A stretch of DNA of 64,000 nt from Desulfofundulus kuznetsovii DSM 6115. Its GTDB lineage: Bacteria; Bacillota; Desulfotomaculia; Desulfotomaculales; Desulfovirgulaceae. A program made the position numbers and the translations under genes. The DNA lies in NCBI RefSeq assembly GCF_000214705.1, contig NC_015573.1, positions 2,177,001-2,241,000 of the forward strand, written 5' to 3'. The notes below the pieces were generated by a model. It saw nothing but the letters and a program-made list of their open reading frames with translations, was not told the DNA's origin and searched no databases. Positions 1 to 8,072 of this stretch are shown piece by piece. How positions within the stretch are numbered: position 1 is the stretch's first letter; every line of letters begins with the position of its first letter.

Positions 1-563
1 TCCCGGGTTAGCTGCCGGAGAATGGCCATTACTTCCAGCCGGTGCTTTACGTCCAGATGGGTGGTTGGCTCGTCCAAAATGATCAGTTCCGGTTCTTGTG
101 CCAGCGCCCGCGCCAGCATAACCTTCTGCTTTTCGCCGTCGCTTAGCTCGGCAAAATACCTGGTGGCAAGATTCTCCCCATTTACCAGGCGCAGAGCCTC
201 TTGAGTTTTGCACCGATCTTTTTCGGTGAGGTGCCCCCAGAAGTCCGTGTAAGGGTAACGTCCCATGGCTACCACTTCAAAGGCCGTGAGCAGCCCCGGA
301 GAAAGGCGTTCCGTGAGAACCACAGCCATGGTCCTTGCCAGATCCCCAGGCCCCAGGGTATAAAGCTGGTTTCCCTTTAGATATACCGAACCCCTCAAAG
401 GGGCCAAAAGTCCGGCCAGGCAGCGCAAGATGGTAGACTTCCCGGAACCGTTAGGTCCTAGAAGGCAGATAAATTGACCCTTTAAAGCATCCAGATTAAT
501 GTCATTTACCACCGTCCTGGTACCATAGCCCACGGCCAGATCGCAGGCCTGTAACACTTTCAT
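1..563 (-). CDS. FecE/BtuD-type ABC ATPase (C-terminus cut by window edge)
   Basis: Cytoplasmic ATPase of a class II importer for siderophore, heme or corrinoid. The minus frame opens at an ATG at 563 and stays open to the window edge, so the C-terminus is missing. Visible motifs are Walker A GPNGSGKS, the ABC signature as LSDGEKQK (Asp in place of the usual Gly) and Walker B LIILDEP. Its ATG overlaps the stop of the FecCD permease by 4 bases (ATGA), so the two are translationally coupled. It is the third gene of a fecB-fecCD-fecE operon behind a cobalamin riboswitch, which makes a corrinoid the most likely cargo. The family is clear; the substrate is inferred from the riboswitch. Confidence 0.93.
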   Translation of the reverse strand, partial: MKVLQACDLAVGYGTRTVVNDINLDALKGQFICLLGPNGSGKSTILRCLAGLLAPLRGSVYLKGNQLYTLGPGDLARTMAVVLTERLSPGLLTAFEVVAMGRYPYTDFWGHLTEKDRCKTQEALRLVNGENLATRYFAELSDGEKQKVMLARALAQEPELIILDEPTTHLDVKHRLEVMAILRQLTR

Positions 564-1588
564 AGAGCGGTCCTCCTTTTCAACAACAGCCCGATAACAA
601 TAGGTGCACCAAAAAATGACGTAATGGCGCTAATCGGCAGCTCCACAGGTGACAGGGCCATCCTTGCCACCAGATCACATAAACTGGCAACAGTAGCCCC
701 CAGTAAAATGGTTGCCGGCAGGAGCGCTCTGTTATCTGAAGTGCCCAAAGAAAGCCTGGCCATGTGTGGCACAGCGAGGCCAATAAAGGCCACCGGCCCG
801 GCAAAAGCAGTAACCAAACCGGCCAGGGCGCTGGCCAGCATCACAATGGCCACCCGAAAACACCGGATGTTCACCCCCATGCTCCGGGCATAATCTTCCC
901 CCAGTAAAAAAGCGTTAAGGGGCTTGCAGAGCAGGAGAGAACACAGGAGCAGCGGCCCGCTCAACCCCATCAGGACCACCAGTTCATCCCAGGTAAACCC
1001 GGAAAAGCTGCCCAGCGTCCAGAGGACAAAGCCGTGCACCTTTTCCTTTTCCGCCAGAGCAATTAAAATGCTGCTTACCGCGCTGCACAAATAACCCATC
1101 ATCAAGCCGACGACCAGCAGAGTAACCACATTTCTTACCCGGTTGGCCACGGCCAGGACGAGTATCATCACTAAAAGGGCACCGAGAAAAGCAGCCATGC
1201 TCAGGGCAAAAGGATGGAGGGTCAGGCCCACGGAAAGGCTGGTGAGCATGACCAGCGCCACAAGCAGGGTGGCCCCGGAAGAAATGCCCAGCACGTAAGG
1301 CCCCACAATGGGGTTGCGGAAAAAGATCTGCAACAGCAATCCTCCAGTGGCCAAAGCCGCCCCGCCAAAAAGGGTGGCCAGGGAGCGGGGAAGACGAATC
1401 TTCCAGATCACCGCTTGAAAGGTGGTATTATCAACAGGCTGGTGCAGGACGACCCGGTAGACCTCTTTTAGCGGTACGGGTACTGAGCCTAAACTAAGAT
1501 TTAAGAGAAACAGGGCCCCCACCAAGAAGGCAAAAATAATGGTAAAGATATAATATCGGCCTGTCTTTTCCTTGAAAAACACCTTCAC
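560..1588 (-). CDS. FecCD-family ABC importer permease
   Basis: A 342-residue polytopic inner-membrane permease of the FecCD/BtuC family, which normally works as a dimer with about ten helices per subunit. Family hallmarks visible are LPRSLATLFGGAALA near residue 65, RNPIVGPYVLGISSGA near residue 90, and the C-terminal FAGPVAFIGLAVPHMAR segment that contacts the ATPase. It starts with GTG behind GGGAGATGA. It lies between the substrate-binding lipoprotein (52-base gap) and the ATPase (4-base overlap), and is expected to be under the same B12 riboswitch. Length is normal for the family and nothing looks broken. Confidence 0.95.
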   Translation of the reverse strand: MKVFFKEKTGRYYIFTIIFAFLVGALFLLNLSLGSVPVPLKEVYRVVLHQPVDNTTFQAVIWKIRLPRSLATLFGGAALATGGLLLQIFFRNPIVGPYVLGISSGATLLVALVMLTSLSVGLTLHPFALSMAAFLGALLVMILVLAVANRVRNVVTLLVVGLMMGYLCSAVSSILIALAEKEKVHGFVLWTLGSFSGFTWDELVVLMGLSGPLLLCSLLLCKPLNAFLLGEDYARSMGVNIRCFRVAIVMLASALAGLVTAFAGPVAFIGLAVPHMARLSLGTSDNRALLPATILLGATVASLCDLVARMALSPVELPISAITSFFGAPIVIGLLLKRRTAL

Positions 1589-1640
1589 TCATCTCCCTGA
1601 TTACCGGGACCCGGCAGGCCGGGTCCCGGTGGTACAACAC

Positions 1641-2765
1641 TTACTTTTCCGGCAAACTCATAAAATGCCTGGGTTGGTAACCAGACCAGGAAACAGGGTA
1701 AAATATAGCAGCCAGGTCCTCAATTTGCTCGTCTGTTTTATCCATTGATTGATAGTACCAGGGCTGAACACACCAGATCCTTTTTTCTTTTACCGGCTTG
1801 ATATCTGCCAGGACCGGTGCTTGTTCTAGAAGTTTGGCAATGGAGGTGATGCCGGTTGACTGGGGGCTGAAAGGTATAATGAAAATATCTGCATCCTTGC
1901 CTCTGGCATAAAATTCCTCCAGGGTGATATTGGCATTGCCCGTAGCCGAACCGCCAAGGTCCTTGAAGACGTAATCGCCCCCGGCCATTTCAATCATCCT
2001 GGCCACGTAAGAGTTGCCGGCAGGTACGTATACTTTGCCCTTAAAGATGCTCCCCCAGAGGACCTTGGGCCTTGTCCCGGCAGGTACCTTCCTGGCCACC
2101 TGCTCGACGTTAGCGACCACCTGGCGGAAGTAATCATCTGCCTCCTTTTCTTTGTTGTAAAAGGCGGCCAGGAACTTCACCCATTCCACCCTGCCCAAAG
2201 GATGAGACTCCAGCCACTCGTTATCCACGGCGTAGGGGATGCCCAGTTCGTTTAACTTCTGGGCAAACTCCGTTCCGCCCATGACGTGCGTGTAGGTAAA
2301 AACTACATCCGGGGAAAGGGCCTTGATTTTTTCATAGTCCGGGGCACTGTTCTTGCCCAGGAAAGCAACCCGCCCCTTTTCCATTCCTTTCGTTACTTCG
2401 TCAATGTACCAGTCTTTTTTCTCCGTGGTTACCCCGGCAATGGTACCCAGCACCCCGAGCGGCCTGAGAAGGGCGGCCTGGGTGGTCGAGCCAACAACTA
2501 CCTTTTGTACAGGAGTATAGATAACCGGAAGGTTCCCGTAATCCGCGGGCGGCTTTTTGCCCCGGGGTACCAATAGCAACTCTCTCCCGTCGCCGTCAGT
2601 TACCTTTTTGCAGCCGGCAGGTAGATTTTCGATGCTAAAGCCAGTGGCATACTGCAGACTAACCTTTTCCCCCGGCCTGACCTTCTCCGCGGTACAACCG
2701 GCGAGGAGGATTATTAAACAAATTAAGGACAAGATAGACAAGATTCTCCCATATTTAGGATACAT
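1641..2765 (-). CDS. FecB/BtuF-like substrate-binding lipoprotein, riboswitch-controlled
   Basis: A 374-residue periplasmic-binding protein of the FecB/BtuF type, predicted to be lipid-anchored. The start at 2765 gives a signal peptide (MYPKYGRILSILSLI, then a lipobox LLAGC). An upstream in-frame start would add a non-signal extension and was not used. The body has the two-lobed pattern: a PVQKVVVGSTTQAALLRPLG opening strand, then LSPDVVFTYTHVMGG and DADIFIIPFSP segments. A cobalamin riboswitch with its own terminator lies directly upstream, so corrinoid uptake is the best-supported role. It is less like the three FecB proteins at 28-39 kb than those are to each other. Confidence 0.93.
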   Translation of the reverse strand: MYPKYGRILSILSLICLIILLAGCTAEKVRPGEKVSLQYATGFSIENLPAGCKKVTDGDGRELLLVPRGKKPPADYGNLPVIYTPVQKVVVGSTTQAALLRPLGVLGTIAGVTTEKKDWYIDEVTKGMEKGRVAFLGKNSAPDYEKIKALSPDVVFTYTHVMGGTEFAQKLNELGIPYAVDNEWLESHPLGRVEWVKFLAAFYNKEKEADDYFRQVVANVEQVARKVPAGTRPKVLWGSIFKGKVYVPAGNSYVARMIEMAGGDYVFKDLGGSATGNANITLEEFYARGKDADIFIIPFSPQSTGITSIAKLLEQAPVLADIKPVKEKRIWCVQPWYYQSMDKTDEQIEDLAAIFYPVSWSGYQPRHFMSLPEK

Positions 2766-2864
2766 GGCCAAATCAACTCCCCTAAAAGTTTCTGAGCAAA
2801 AGGCTATAATCCACCTGCTCCAGGAACCTCTTCTGCCTGGTGGCACCAGGATTTAAAACTATAT

Positions 2865-2897
2865 AAAATTGAAAACCCCGCTGCCGAAAAGCGGGGT
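2865..2897 (-). terminator. Intrinsic terminator of the B12 riboswitch expression platform
   Basis: Read on the minus strand, a 7-bp stem ACCCCGC/GCGGGGT (2891-2897 with 2875-2881) is followed by TTTTC and further T-rich sequence. It sits between the aptamer and the fecB-like start, so cobalamin binding probably favours this hairpin. A smaller hairpin (GGTAAGCC...GCCTTACC), about 20 bases upstream, may be part of the switch. Confidence 0.85.
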
Positions 2898-2954
2898 AAG
2901 GCAAAGTACTGGCTTACCACCTCCCTATCCGCGTAGGCAGCATGGTAGATAAAA

Positions 2955-3215
2955 CGGGGCAGGTCTCCTGGCTCGGGTTCATCGGAACTCCACGTCTTCC
3001 CATCCAGCACTCAGCCATGCTATGGTTCCCTCAACCGTAACCTTATCTTAGCAGTAACCAATTTCTATCAAAGCTGAAAACAATCTTACTGAGTGCTGGA
3101 CAGTGACATAATGTGGGGCCCTTCCCCCTCACAGTGGCGGGACCGCGCCGGATTTGCACCGGCTTCCCTTTTCAGCCTGCCCCCACCAGGGAAGCAGGAC
3201 ACCCCGTTTCGCACT
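2955..3215 (-). promoter_or_regulatory. Cobalamin riboswitch
   Basis: The minus strand carries the exact B12 box AGCCAGGAGACCTGCC at 2973-2958. Upstream of it are the other conserved aptamer blocks: GCCGGTGCAAATCCGGC, then GGTCCCGCCACTGTGA, and the GGGGGAAG segment. A long variable arm, closed by the stem CCAGCACTCAG/CTGAGTGCTGG, fills the usual peripheral domain. It lies between a sigma-A-like promoter with a second leader element upstream and the fecB-fecCD-fecE operon downstream, and ends in an intrinsic terminator. This is established Rfam-type evidence for adenosylcobalamin control of uptake. Confidence 0.97.
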
Positions 3216-3266
3216 ATTTAGTTGAAAAAACCACCCCGGCGTCAGGGTTCAAGCCCTTTGCGTACT

Positions 3267-3309
3267 AAAAAAAGAGCGGGGCATGTGGGGGTGACCAAGC
3301 CCCACATGC
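3267..3309 (-). terminator. Terminator hairpin at the 3' end of leader element copy 1
   Basis: On the minus strand a 10-bp stem GCATGTGGGG (3309-3300) pairs with CCCCACATGC (3290-3281) around a TTGGTCA-containing loop. It is followed by CCCGCTC and a run of seven T (3273-3267), a standard intrinsic terminator. It stands between the structured leader element and the B12 riboswitch, so transcripts must pass two or three terminators before fecB. Confidence 0.8.
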
Positions 3310-3501
3310 CAGGACGAAAGGAGGTACAGCATGCAGGGTTGACCAGACCCCTGCATACCCGTTGAGAAGGAGTCGGACCCGTTTACCGGGGATCCCGTCC
3401 GGCAAACAGGTATAGGGTTAAAAGCTAATGCCAAGGTTTAGCTTAGACCCTCGAAAGTTGGAAAGACGCTGCCTATCCTTACGGTTGGCCTCGCACCGGG
3501 G

Positions 3502-3564
3502 AAAAACAAGAAAACCATGAAAGCCTGCCTCCTTCCTCTGGAGGGAAACAGCACCTTCATGGTT
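3502..3564 (-). terminator. Upstream T-tailed hairpin of leader element copy 1
   Basis: The minus-strand stem AACCATGAA/TTCATGGTT (3564-3556 with 3521-3513) encloses a purine/pyrimidine inner hairpin and is followed by TTCTTGTTTTT. The same architecture occurs in copy 2 (48914-48964) and, with different bases, upstream of cobN (42882-42935). Confidence 0.65.
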
Positions 3565-3724
3565 GCCTCTACGCTTCTTCCTGCTTTATGTCAAAGCGAA
3601 CATTAAACCGGTGACTTCTGTCACCACTTTTATTTTACTTCACTTACACTTTCGTCGTGGTGCAAACGGTGTTTTTTAACACTATCCGCCGGGATACGTG
3701 AAACAGCACCATCCTCTGTAAATT

Positions 3725-3754
3725 ATTATACTGCTTCTCCCTGTATAAAGTCAA
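3725..3754 (-). promoter_or_regulatory. Sigma-A-like promoter for the fecB leader
   Basis: The minus strand has TTGACT (3754-3749), an 18-base spacer and a perfect TATAAT (3730-3725). The predicted start near 3717 places both the repeated leader element and the cobalamin riboswitch in the same about 950-base leader of the fecB operon. Confidence 0.8.
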
Positions 3755-3789
3755 TTAAATTTTAATTCGAGATATCCACCACAACAATT

Positions 3790-4070
3790 TTATCTGCCGC
3801 TTCCAGTGTACAGACCACTGTAGACCCGCTTGTCGTACTCACCCTCCCTGCCCAGAGTTTCATCGGCATACCGGGTGTAAAAAAGCCAGTGCCCGGGATT
3901 GCCCAGGAAAAATTTCACCCGTCCCGCGTCATCGGTTGTTGCACTCAGCCCCCAGTCCTCTTCTTCCCGCAGGCTCCAGGTGGCTTTTAATTCCGCTCCC
4001 GGCAAAGGCCGTCCCGGTAAAGAACTTCCAGGATCACCTCGTCGCCCACCCGGTAGGCACCGGGGGCCAT
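3790..4070 (-). pseudogene. DUF4198-like C-terminal fragment with frameshift
   Basis: From an ATG at 4070 the frame reads MAPGAYRVGDEVILEVLYR and then breaks near 4013. The expected continuation, GRPLPGAELKATW...DDAGRVKFFLGNPGHW, is in the neighbouring frame down to 3790. One extra G in the GGG run would restore it. The restored text resembles the C-terminal beta-sandwich of DUF4198 proteins, often linked to nickel/cobalt uptake, but lacks the N-terminal part. It follows the FmdE-type gene by about 20 bases. It is either a decayed gene or one sequencing error in a short gene; the family call rests on pattern recognition. Confidence 0.55.
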
Positions 4071-4091
4071 GACCAGGCCGGCTTTATCTCT

Positions 4092-4670
4092 TTATACCAG
4101 ACAATCCTTACAGACCGGACGTCCATTCTGAAAAAAGGCATGATCTTTCATCATTTCTTCGCCGCAGCGGCTGCAGGTAATCATCTGCAAACAGAGTTCA
4201 GGAAGAGATTTTTCCAAATTTACAACCTGCATTTCAAAAATTTCTTCAACCGGCCCTTCCAGGATGTACTTCATCAGGGGTTCCTGGCGGCGGTAAAACT
4301 CCTCCCGCTCCCCTTCTGTAGCTACGCCGTTGGCCACCTTTTCCATGAGGGTTACAAATTCATCACCTTCCCTGCTCAGCACCCCTGCCTTTAAGCTTAC
4401 CCGCAAAGCTTGCCGCTCTCCCATGCGGGCAAAGGTAAAGACGTATTTGCCGTTGTCCCTGTAGACGAAGTTCCTCTTACCAAAGGTGCAGCCCGACATC
4501 ACCTGCACCGCGTCAGCGGCACAGGTACGGTTTTCCACCACGGCCACCAGGTCGTGCCCGGGAACACCAGCACCCAGTTTCTCCAAAGCAACCCTTGTTG
4601 CCCGGTACCCGATGGCCAGCAAACAACAGGGGTGCCCGTGAAAGGATACCACATTTTCCCAATCAGTCAT
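4092..4670 (-). CDS. FmdE/FwdE-type protein with C-terminal zinc ribbon
   Basis: A 192-residue protein of the FmdE (formylmethanofuran dehydrogenase subunit E-like) family. The N-terminal motif VSFHGHPCCLLAIGYRA matches the family FHGHxCxG metal/ligand site, followed by NRTCAADAVQVMSGCTFGKRN. The C-terminus is a CSRCGEEMM...PVCKDC zinc ribbon. In bacteria these stand-alone proteins are not linked to methanogenesis; a metal- or pterin-related role is suspected but unproven. The ATG at 4670 has AAGGAGGTAG upstream. It is divergent from the MarR operon and shares a 90-base intergenic region containing the MarR-type palindrome, so it may be co-regulated. Confidence 0.85.
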   Translation of the reverse strand: MTDWENVVSFHGHPCCLLAIGYRATRVALEKLGAGVPGHDLVAVVENRTCAADAVQVMSGCTFGKRNFVYRDNGKYVFTFARMGERQALRVSLKAGVLSREGDEFVTLMEKVANGVATEGEREEFYRRQEPLMKYILEGPVEEIFEMQVVNLEKSLPELCLQMITCSRCGEEMMKDHAFFQNGRPVCKDCLV

Positions 4671-4711
4671 TAAAAACTACCTCCTTATTAACTAAAAATG
4701 TTAAATATATA

Positions 4712-4740
4712 TTGATCATCAAATATTTTAGTAATATAAT
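4712..4740 (+). promoter_or_regulatory. marR promoter with overlapping palindromic operator
   Basis: TTGATC (4712-4717), a 17-base spacer and TATAAT (4735-4740) form a near-consensus promoter. The perfect palindrome TTGATCATCAA (4712-4722) overlaps the -35 box, the usual arrangement for autorepression by a MarR dimer. The site is central between two divergent genes, so it could also affect the FmdE-type gene. Confidence 0.75.
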
Positions 4741-4760
4741 ATTATAATAGAGGTGATTTA

Positions 4761-5231
4761 ATGAACAACAATAATGAACAATTGTTTACTGAAAAAATTG
4801 CCGATGCCCTGTGGCAAATCTGGCGTTACTGGCGTTTGACGTCACACCCGGTAAAACAGGGCAAAATAACACCCGAGCAGTACTGGGTTTTGCACATCCT
4901 TCACCGATTCGGGCCACAGCGGATCAAAGATATAGCCGTACGTGTAGGTACTGGCTCAAGCGCGGTGACCATTGCTATCAAGAGACTTGAACGGGATGGC
5001 CTGGTCTGCAGAAGACGGGGAACGGAAGACGAGCGGGTAGTAACCGTACATCTTACCGAACACGGACAGGCAGTCTTTCACGCCTGGCGCCAGGAAAGGC
5101 ACAGGGTTTTATCAGCTCTTTTTGAACCGTTAGACGGAGAGGAAAAACGCCTGCTTTATGGCCTACTGGAGAAAGTGCTGGCGCACATGCAAAAAGGAGC
5201 GATATCCGGTGGAGGTAATTGTCGAAGTTGA
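4761..5231 (+). CDS. MarR-family transcriptional regulator
   Basis: A 156-residue winged-helix repressor. The recognition part IKDIAVRVGTGSSAVTIAIKRLERDGLV (read in two segments) and the wing RRGTEDERVVTVHLTEHG are typical MarR. The ATG at 4761 lies behind AGAGGTG. It is the first gene of a three-gene operon with a DrrA-like ATPase and an ABC-2 permease, overlapping the next gene by 23 bases. MarR proteins in this setting usually sense the exported compound and release the operator found at 4712-4722. The ligand is unknown. Confidence 0.93.
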   Translation: MNNNNEQLFTEKIADALWQIWRYWRLTSHPVKQGKITPEQYWVLHILHRFGPQRIKDIAVRVGTGSSAVTIAIKRLERDGLVCRRRGTEDERVVTVHLTEHGQAVFHAWRQERHRVLSALFEPLDGEEKRLLYGLLEKVLAHMQKGAISGGGNCRS

Positions 5232-6009
5232 ACAACTGAAAAAATCCTTCGGCAAACACACCGCGGTAAAAGGTGTTTCTTTTAACATTGCAGCCGGGGA
5301 GGTTTTTGGCCTGCTGGGGCCAAACGGAGCGGGTAAGACAACCATTGTACGCATGTTGACCACCCTCTTACTGCCTGATAGCGGCCGGGCAACGGTCTGC
5401 GGTTATGATGTGCGCCGGCAGGCGGCCCGGGTACGGCAATGTATCGGTTATGTACCCCAGGCTCTGTCGGTGGATGGGGCACTCACCGGGTATGAAAACA
5501 TGATGATTTTTGCCAAACTGCTTGGTTTAAAAGGAAGAGAAAGAGAAAGGCGTATTGCCGACCTGTTGCATTTCATGCAACTGGAAGATGCTGCCGGCCG
5601 GCTGGTGCGCACCTATTCCGGCGGTATGGTGCGGCGGCTGGAAATCGGCCAGGCCGTACTCCATTACCCGCGCGTGCTTTTCCTGGATGAGCCCACGGTG
5701 GGGCTGGACCCGGTAGCCCGCAGGGGAGTCTGGGAAATACTTGCGGAACTGCGTCAGATTTACCGGATGGCCATCCTGCTCACCACTCATTATATGGAAG
5801 AGGCCGATACAGTCTGTAATCGAATCGGCATACTTAATCGTGGCGAAATGGTGGTTACCGGCACGCCGGAGGAATTAAAGGCACTGGTGGGTAACCCCGG
5901 TGCTTCCATGAATGATGTATTTACTTATTTTACCGGTAATTTTTTGGATGCGGGGGGAGATTTTCGTGGAATCAGACAGGTTCGCCACATCAGCCGCCGC
6001 CTCGGTTGA
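5209..6009 (+). CDS. DrrA-type ABC exporter ATPase
   Basis: A 266-residue ATPase of the DrrA/CcmA exporter class. The chosen GTG at 5209 has AAAAAGGAG nine bases upstream and overlaps the marR 3' end. Motifs: Walker A GPNGAGKT, signature YSGGMVRRLEIG, Walker B VLFLDEPTVGLDP, switch His in LLTTHYMEEAD. It pairs with the overlapping downstream ABC-2 permease to make an efflux pump for a drug-like or amphipathic molecule. This is one of three exporters of this type in the window and the only one under an obvious dedicated repressor. Confidence 0.93.
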   Translation: MEVIVEVEQLKKSFGKHTAVKGVSFNIAAGEVFGLLGPNGAGKTTIVRMLTTLLLPDSGRATVCGYDVRRQAARVRQCIGYVPQALSVDGALTGYENMMIFAKLLGLKGRERERRIADLLHFMQLEDAAGRLVRTYSGGMVRRLEIGQAVLHYPRVLFLDEPTVGLDPVARRGVWEILAELRQIYRMAILLTTHYMEEADTVCNRIGILNRGEMVVTGTPEELKALVGNPGASMNDVFTYFTGNFLDAGGDFRGIRQVRHISRRLG

Positions 6010-6799
6010 ACCGGCGGCAAAATCAGGCAGCACAGTGCTGCAGGCACTAACAGACATGCTGGTCATTATTGAAATGGAACTGCGCAAGCTGCGCCACGAA
6101 CCGACCGAGCTGTTCACCCGGGCCGTGCAGCCTGTGCTCTGGCTGCTGATTTTCGGCCAGGCTTTCAGCAAGGTACGCGCATTTGACACAGGCGGGGTAA
6201 CTTACCAGACTTATATGACCCCCGGCATCCTCTCGCAGTCGGTGATGTTTACAGCCATCTTTTTTGGTCTTTCGACTATCTGGGAAAGAGATATGGGTAT
6301 ACTGCAAAAGTTTCTGGCCATGCCCATACCCCGGGTGGCGCTGGTGCTGGGCAAGGCTATGGCAGCCGGAGTACGTGCCCTAAGCCAGGTAACCATTATT
6401 TTTCTGCTTGCGGCCATAACCGGCATACCCCTGCACTGGCACCCGGCCCTCCTGTCAGCAGCAGCCGGTGTGGTCATACTGGGAGCCGTATTTTTTGCCA
6501 CCCTGTCCATGATTATTGCCGCCATTGTTAAAACCCGTGAACGTTTCATGGGTATCGGCCAGTTAATCACCATGCCCTTGTTTTTTGCTTCCAACGCACT
6601 GTATCCCATCTCCATCATGCCCGACTGGCTGCGCGTGGTGGCATCGGTCAACCCGCTAAGCTATATGGTGGACTTCCTGCGTGGCGCCCTTGTTACCGGC
6701 CAATTGACCAACTGGCAGGCCGACGTAGGAGTTTTGCTGGTAGCCTGCATTCTGGCTACAGCAGTGGGCACATACCTTTATCCCAGGATAGTCGCTTGA
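5966..6799 (+). CDS. ABC-2 type exporter permease (DrrB-like)
   Basis: A 277-residue ABC-2 permease. The GTG start at 5966 follows GGGGGGAG and lies inside the ATPase 3' end, giving translational coupling. About six membrane segments are visible, including PVLWLLIFGQAF, the MTPGILSQSVMFTAIFFGL segment, and the family signature LFFASNALYPISIMPDWL...VNPLSYMVDFLRG near the C-terminus. The gene ends 25 bases from the convergent nifH-like gene, with no obvious terminator between. Confidence 0.92.
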   Translation: MESDRFATSAAASVEPAAKSGSTVLQALTDMLVIIEMELRKLRHEPTELFTRAVQPVLWLLIFGQAFSKVRAFDTGGVTYQTYMTPGILSQSVMFTAIFFGLSTIWERDMGILQKFLAMPIPRVALVLGKAMAAGVRALSQVTIIFLLAAITGIPLHWHPALLSAAAGVVILGAVFFATLSMIIAAIVKTRERFMGIGQLITMPLFFASNALYPISIMPDWLRVVASVNPLSYMVDFLRGALVTGQLTNWQADVGVLLVACILATAVGTYLYPRIVA

Positions 6800-6824
6800 C
6801 ACCCTGCAGGCTCATTCTGAAAAT

Positions 6825-7583
6825 TTACCCCTTAGTCCTGCCCCCTGCTATTATTTCAGCCAACCTGTGGTAGATCCCGGCCAGAGGAGAATCCGGTGCC
6901 CCCTCCACCACCGTTACATTCCTTTCCTCACATAACTGCACGGTAGAATCGCGGGGGATTTCAATTATCACCCTCGTACCCATCTCCTCAGCCGCAGCCT
7001 TTACCAGGGCGGCCTCATTGGGCACACCCCTGGCATTGAGAATGAGACCCTTCAGCCGGGCATAACCGCGACCTTTGAACTGTTCAACTGCCCGGGCAAT
7101 GTTCCGGGCGGCAAACAGTGACATCTTTTCTCCTGAGGTTACAATGTAGATTTCTTCGGCGTACCCTTTACGAAGCGGCATGGCAAAACCACCGCAGACT
7201 ACATCGCCGAGTACATCGTAAAAAACTATATCCGGCCGGTAAACTTCAAAGGCCTTTAAAAATTCCAGAGTTTCAAAGGCAGCGATGATGCCCCTGCCGG
7301 CGCAGCCCACCCCAGGGGTCGGCCCCCCGGATTCGGCACACAAAACCCCACCGAAACCCGTGAAGACAATATCCTCCAACCGGACGCCATTTTTCTTTTC
7401 CCTTTGTACATCCAGTATTGTGGGGATCTCCCGGCCGCCCATAAGCGTTCTGGTGGAATCTGCCTTGGGATCGCAGCCGATCTGCATCACTCTATAGCCC
7501 TGCCTGGCCAGGGCTGCGGACACGTTAGCTGTGGTAGTGGACTTGCCAATGCCGCCCTTTCCGTAAATAGCTATCTTTCTCAA
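6825..7583 (-). CDS. NifH-like ATP-dependent reductase of nitrogenase-like set B
   Basis: A 252-residue iron-protein homologue of the NifH/BchL/CfbC superfamily. It has the P-loop GKGGIGKST at residues 8-16 and the two cysteines that hold the bridging [4Fe-4S] cluster: Cys94 in GVGCAGRG and Cys130 in [10 protein letters not shown]. Switch region DPKADST is intact. It would hydrolyse ATP while passing electrons to a NifD/K-like partner. Its ATG overlaps the stop of the partner gene (ATGA). It is about 40 residues shorter than true NifH, and no nif cofactor genes are near, so N2 fixation is unlikely. The partner is interrupted by an insertion sequence, so this reductase may now be idle. Confidence 0.93.
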   Translation of the reverse strand: MRKIAIYGKGGIGKSTTTANVSAALARQGYRVMQIGCDPKADSTRTLMGGREIPTILDVQREKKNGVRLEDIVFTGFGGVLCAESGGPTPGVGCAGRGIIAAFETLEFLKAFEVYRPDIVFYDVLGDVVCGGFAMPLRKGYAEEIYIVTSGEKMSLFAARNIARAVEQFKGRGYARLKGLILNARGVPNEAALVKAAAEEMGTRVIIEIPRDSTVQLCEERNVTVVEGAPDSPLAGIYHRLAEIIAGGRTKG

Positions 7584-8072
7584 AACTGCAGCACCTCCCG
7601 GTGCGCATTAAGCGAGTTAATCAGGGTCTGAGTGAGATAAAGGTTCCCCCTGAAGCCTATAAAGGGAGTGCCGTCGTAAAGATAGAGGTAATCATAGGCA
7701 GGTATAGCAGCGTGGATTTGAATGGGCACCTCCGGTGCCAGCTGAAAATCATAGGAATTTCCAAAAAGAATATGCGGCTTGATTTCTGCCATGGCTGCCT
7801 TGAATTCTCCGGGCTCAGGACTGATGAGGACCTTTGACACTCCTAACGCGGTGAACATTTCCTTTGTTTTAGGATTTTCAGGTGCTGTTGGCAGGGTCAC
7901 CATTGCTACCTCAAGCTCAACTTTGACAGTAAAAGCCGGTTTTAGGCTCCATCAACTCTTGAAAACCTAGTAAAATCAAGGATGTATATTGGGATTATCA
8001 AAAAATGTTGTGCCACGTATACCATTTACTGTCTTTGAATATCCAATATTGCCATGTTATAATGATTATGCT

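Larger units (their letters stand above)
3267..3564 (-). promoter_or_regulatory. Repeated structured leader element, copy 1
   Basis: About 295 bases are repeated at 48669-48964 with high identity except for one variable hairpin. Minus-strand order: a T-tailed hairpin (3564-3502), a variable stem, a small hairpin AGCTAA/TTAGCT, a 9-bp hairpin GTTTGCCGG/CCGGTAAAC (copy 2 has GTTTACCGG, so a G-U pair replaces A-U), then two hairpins whose loops share CTGGTCA or TTGGTCA, the last with a T-tail. No known riboswitch class was recognised. Both copies lie upstream of genes of the chelatase/uptake system, so a cis-regulatory RNA is the favoured reading. Conserved short reading frames through it look incidental. 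Confidence 0.6.

Noticed and set aside
3249-3434. Conserved short minus-strand reading frame also present at 48670-48838
   Set aside because: The frame follows from DNA-level repetition of the structured element. It contains terminator hairpins, lacks a ribosome site and crosses stems; an RNA element explains the conservation better.
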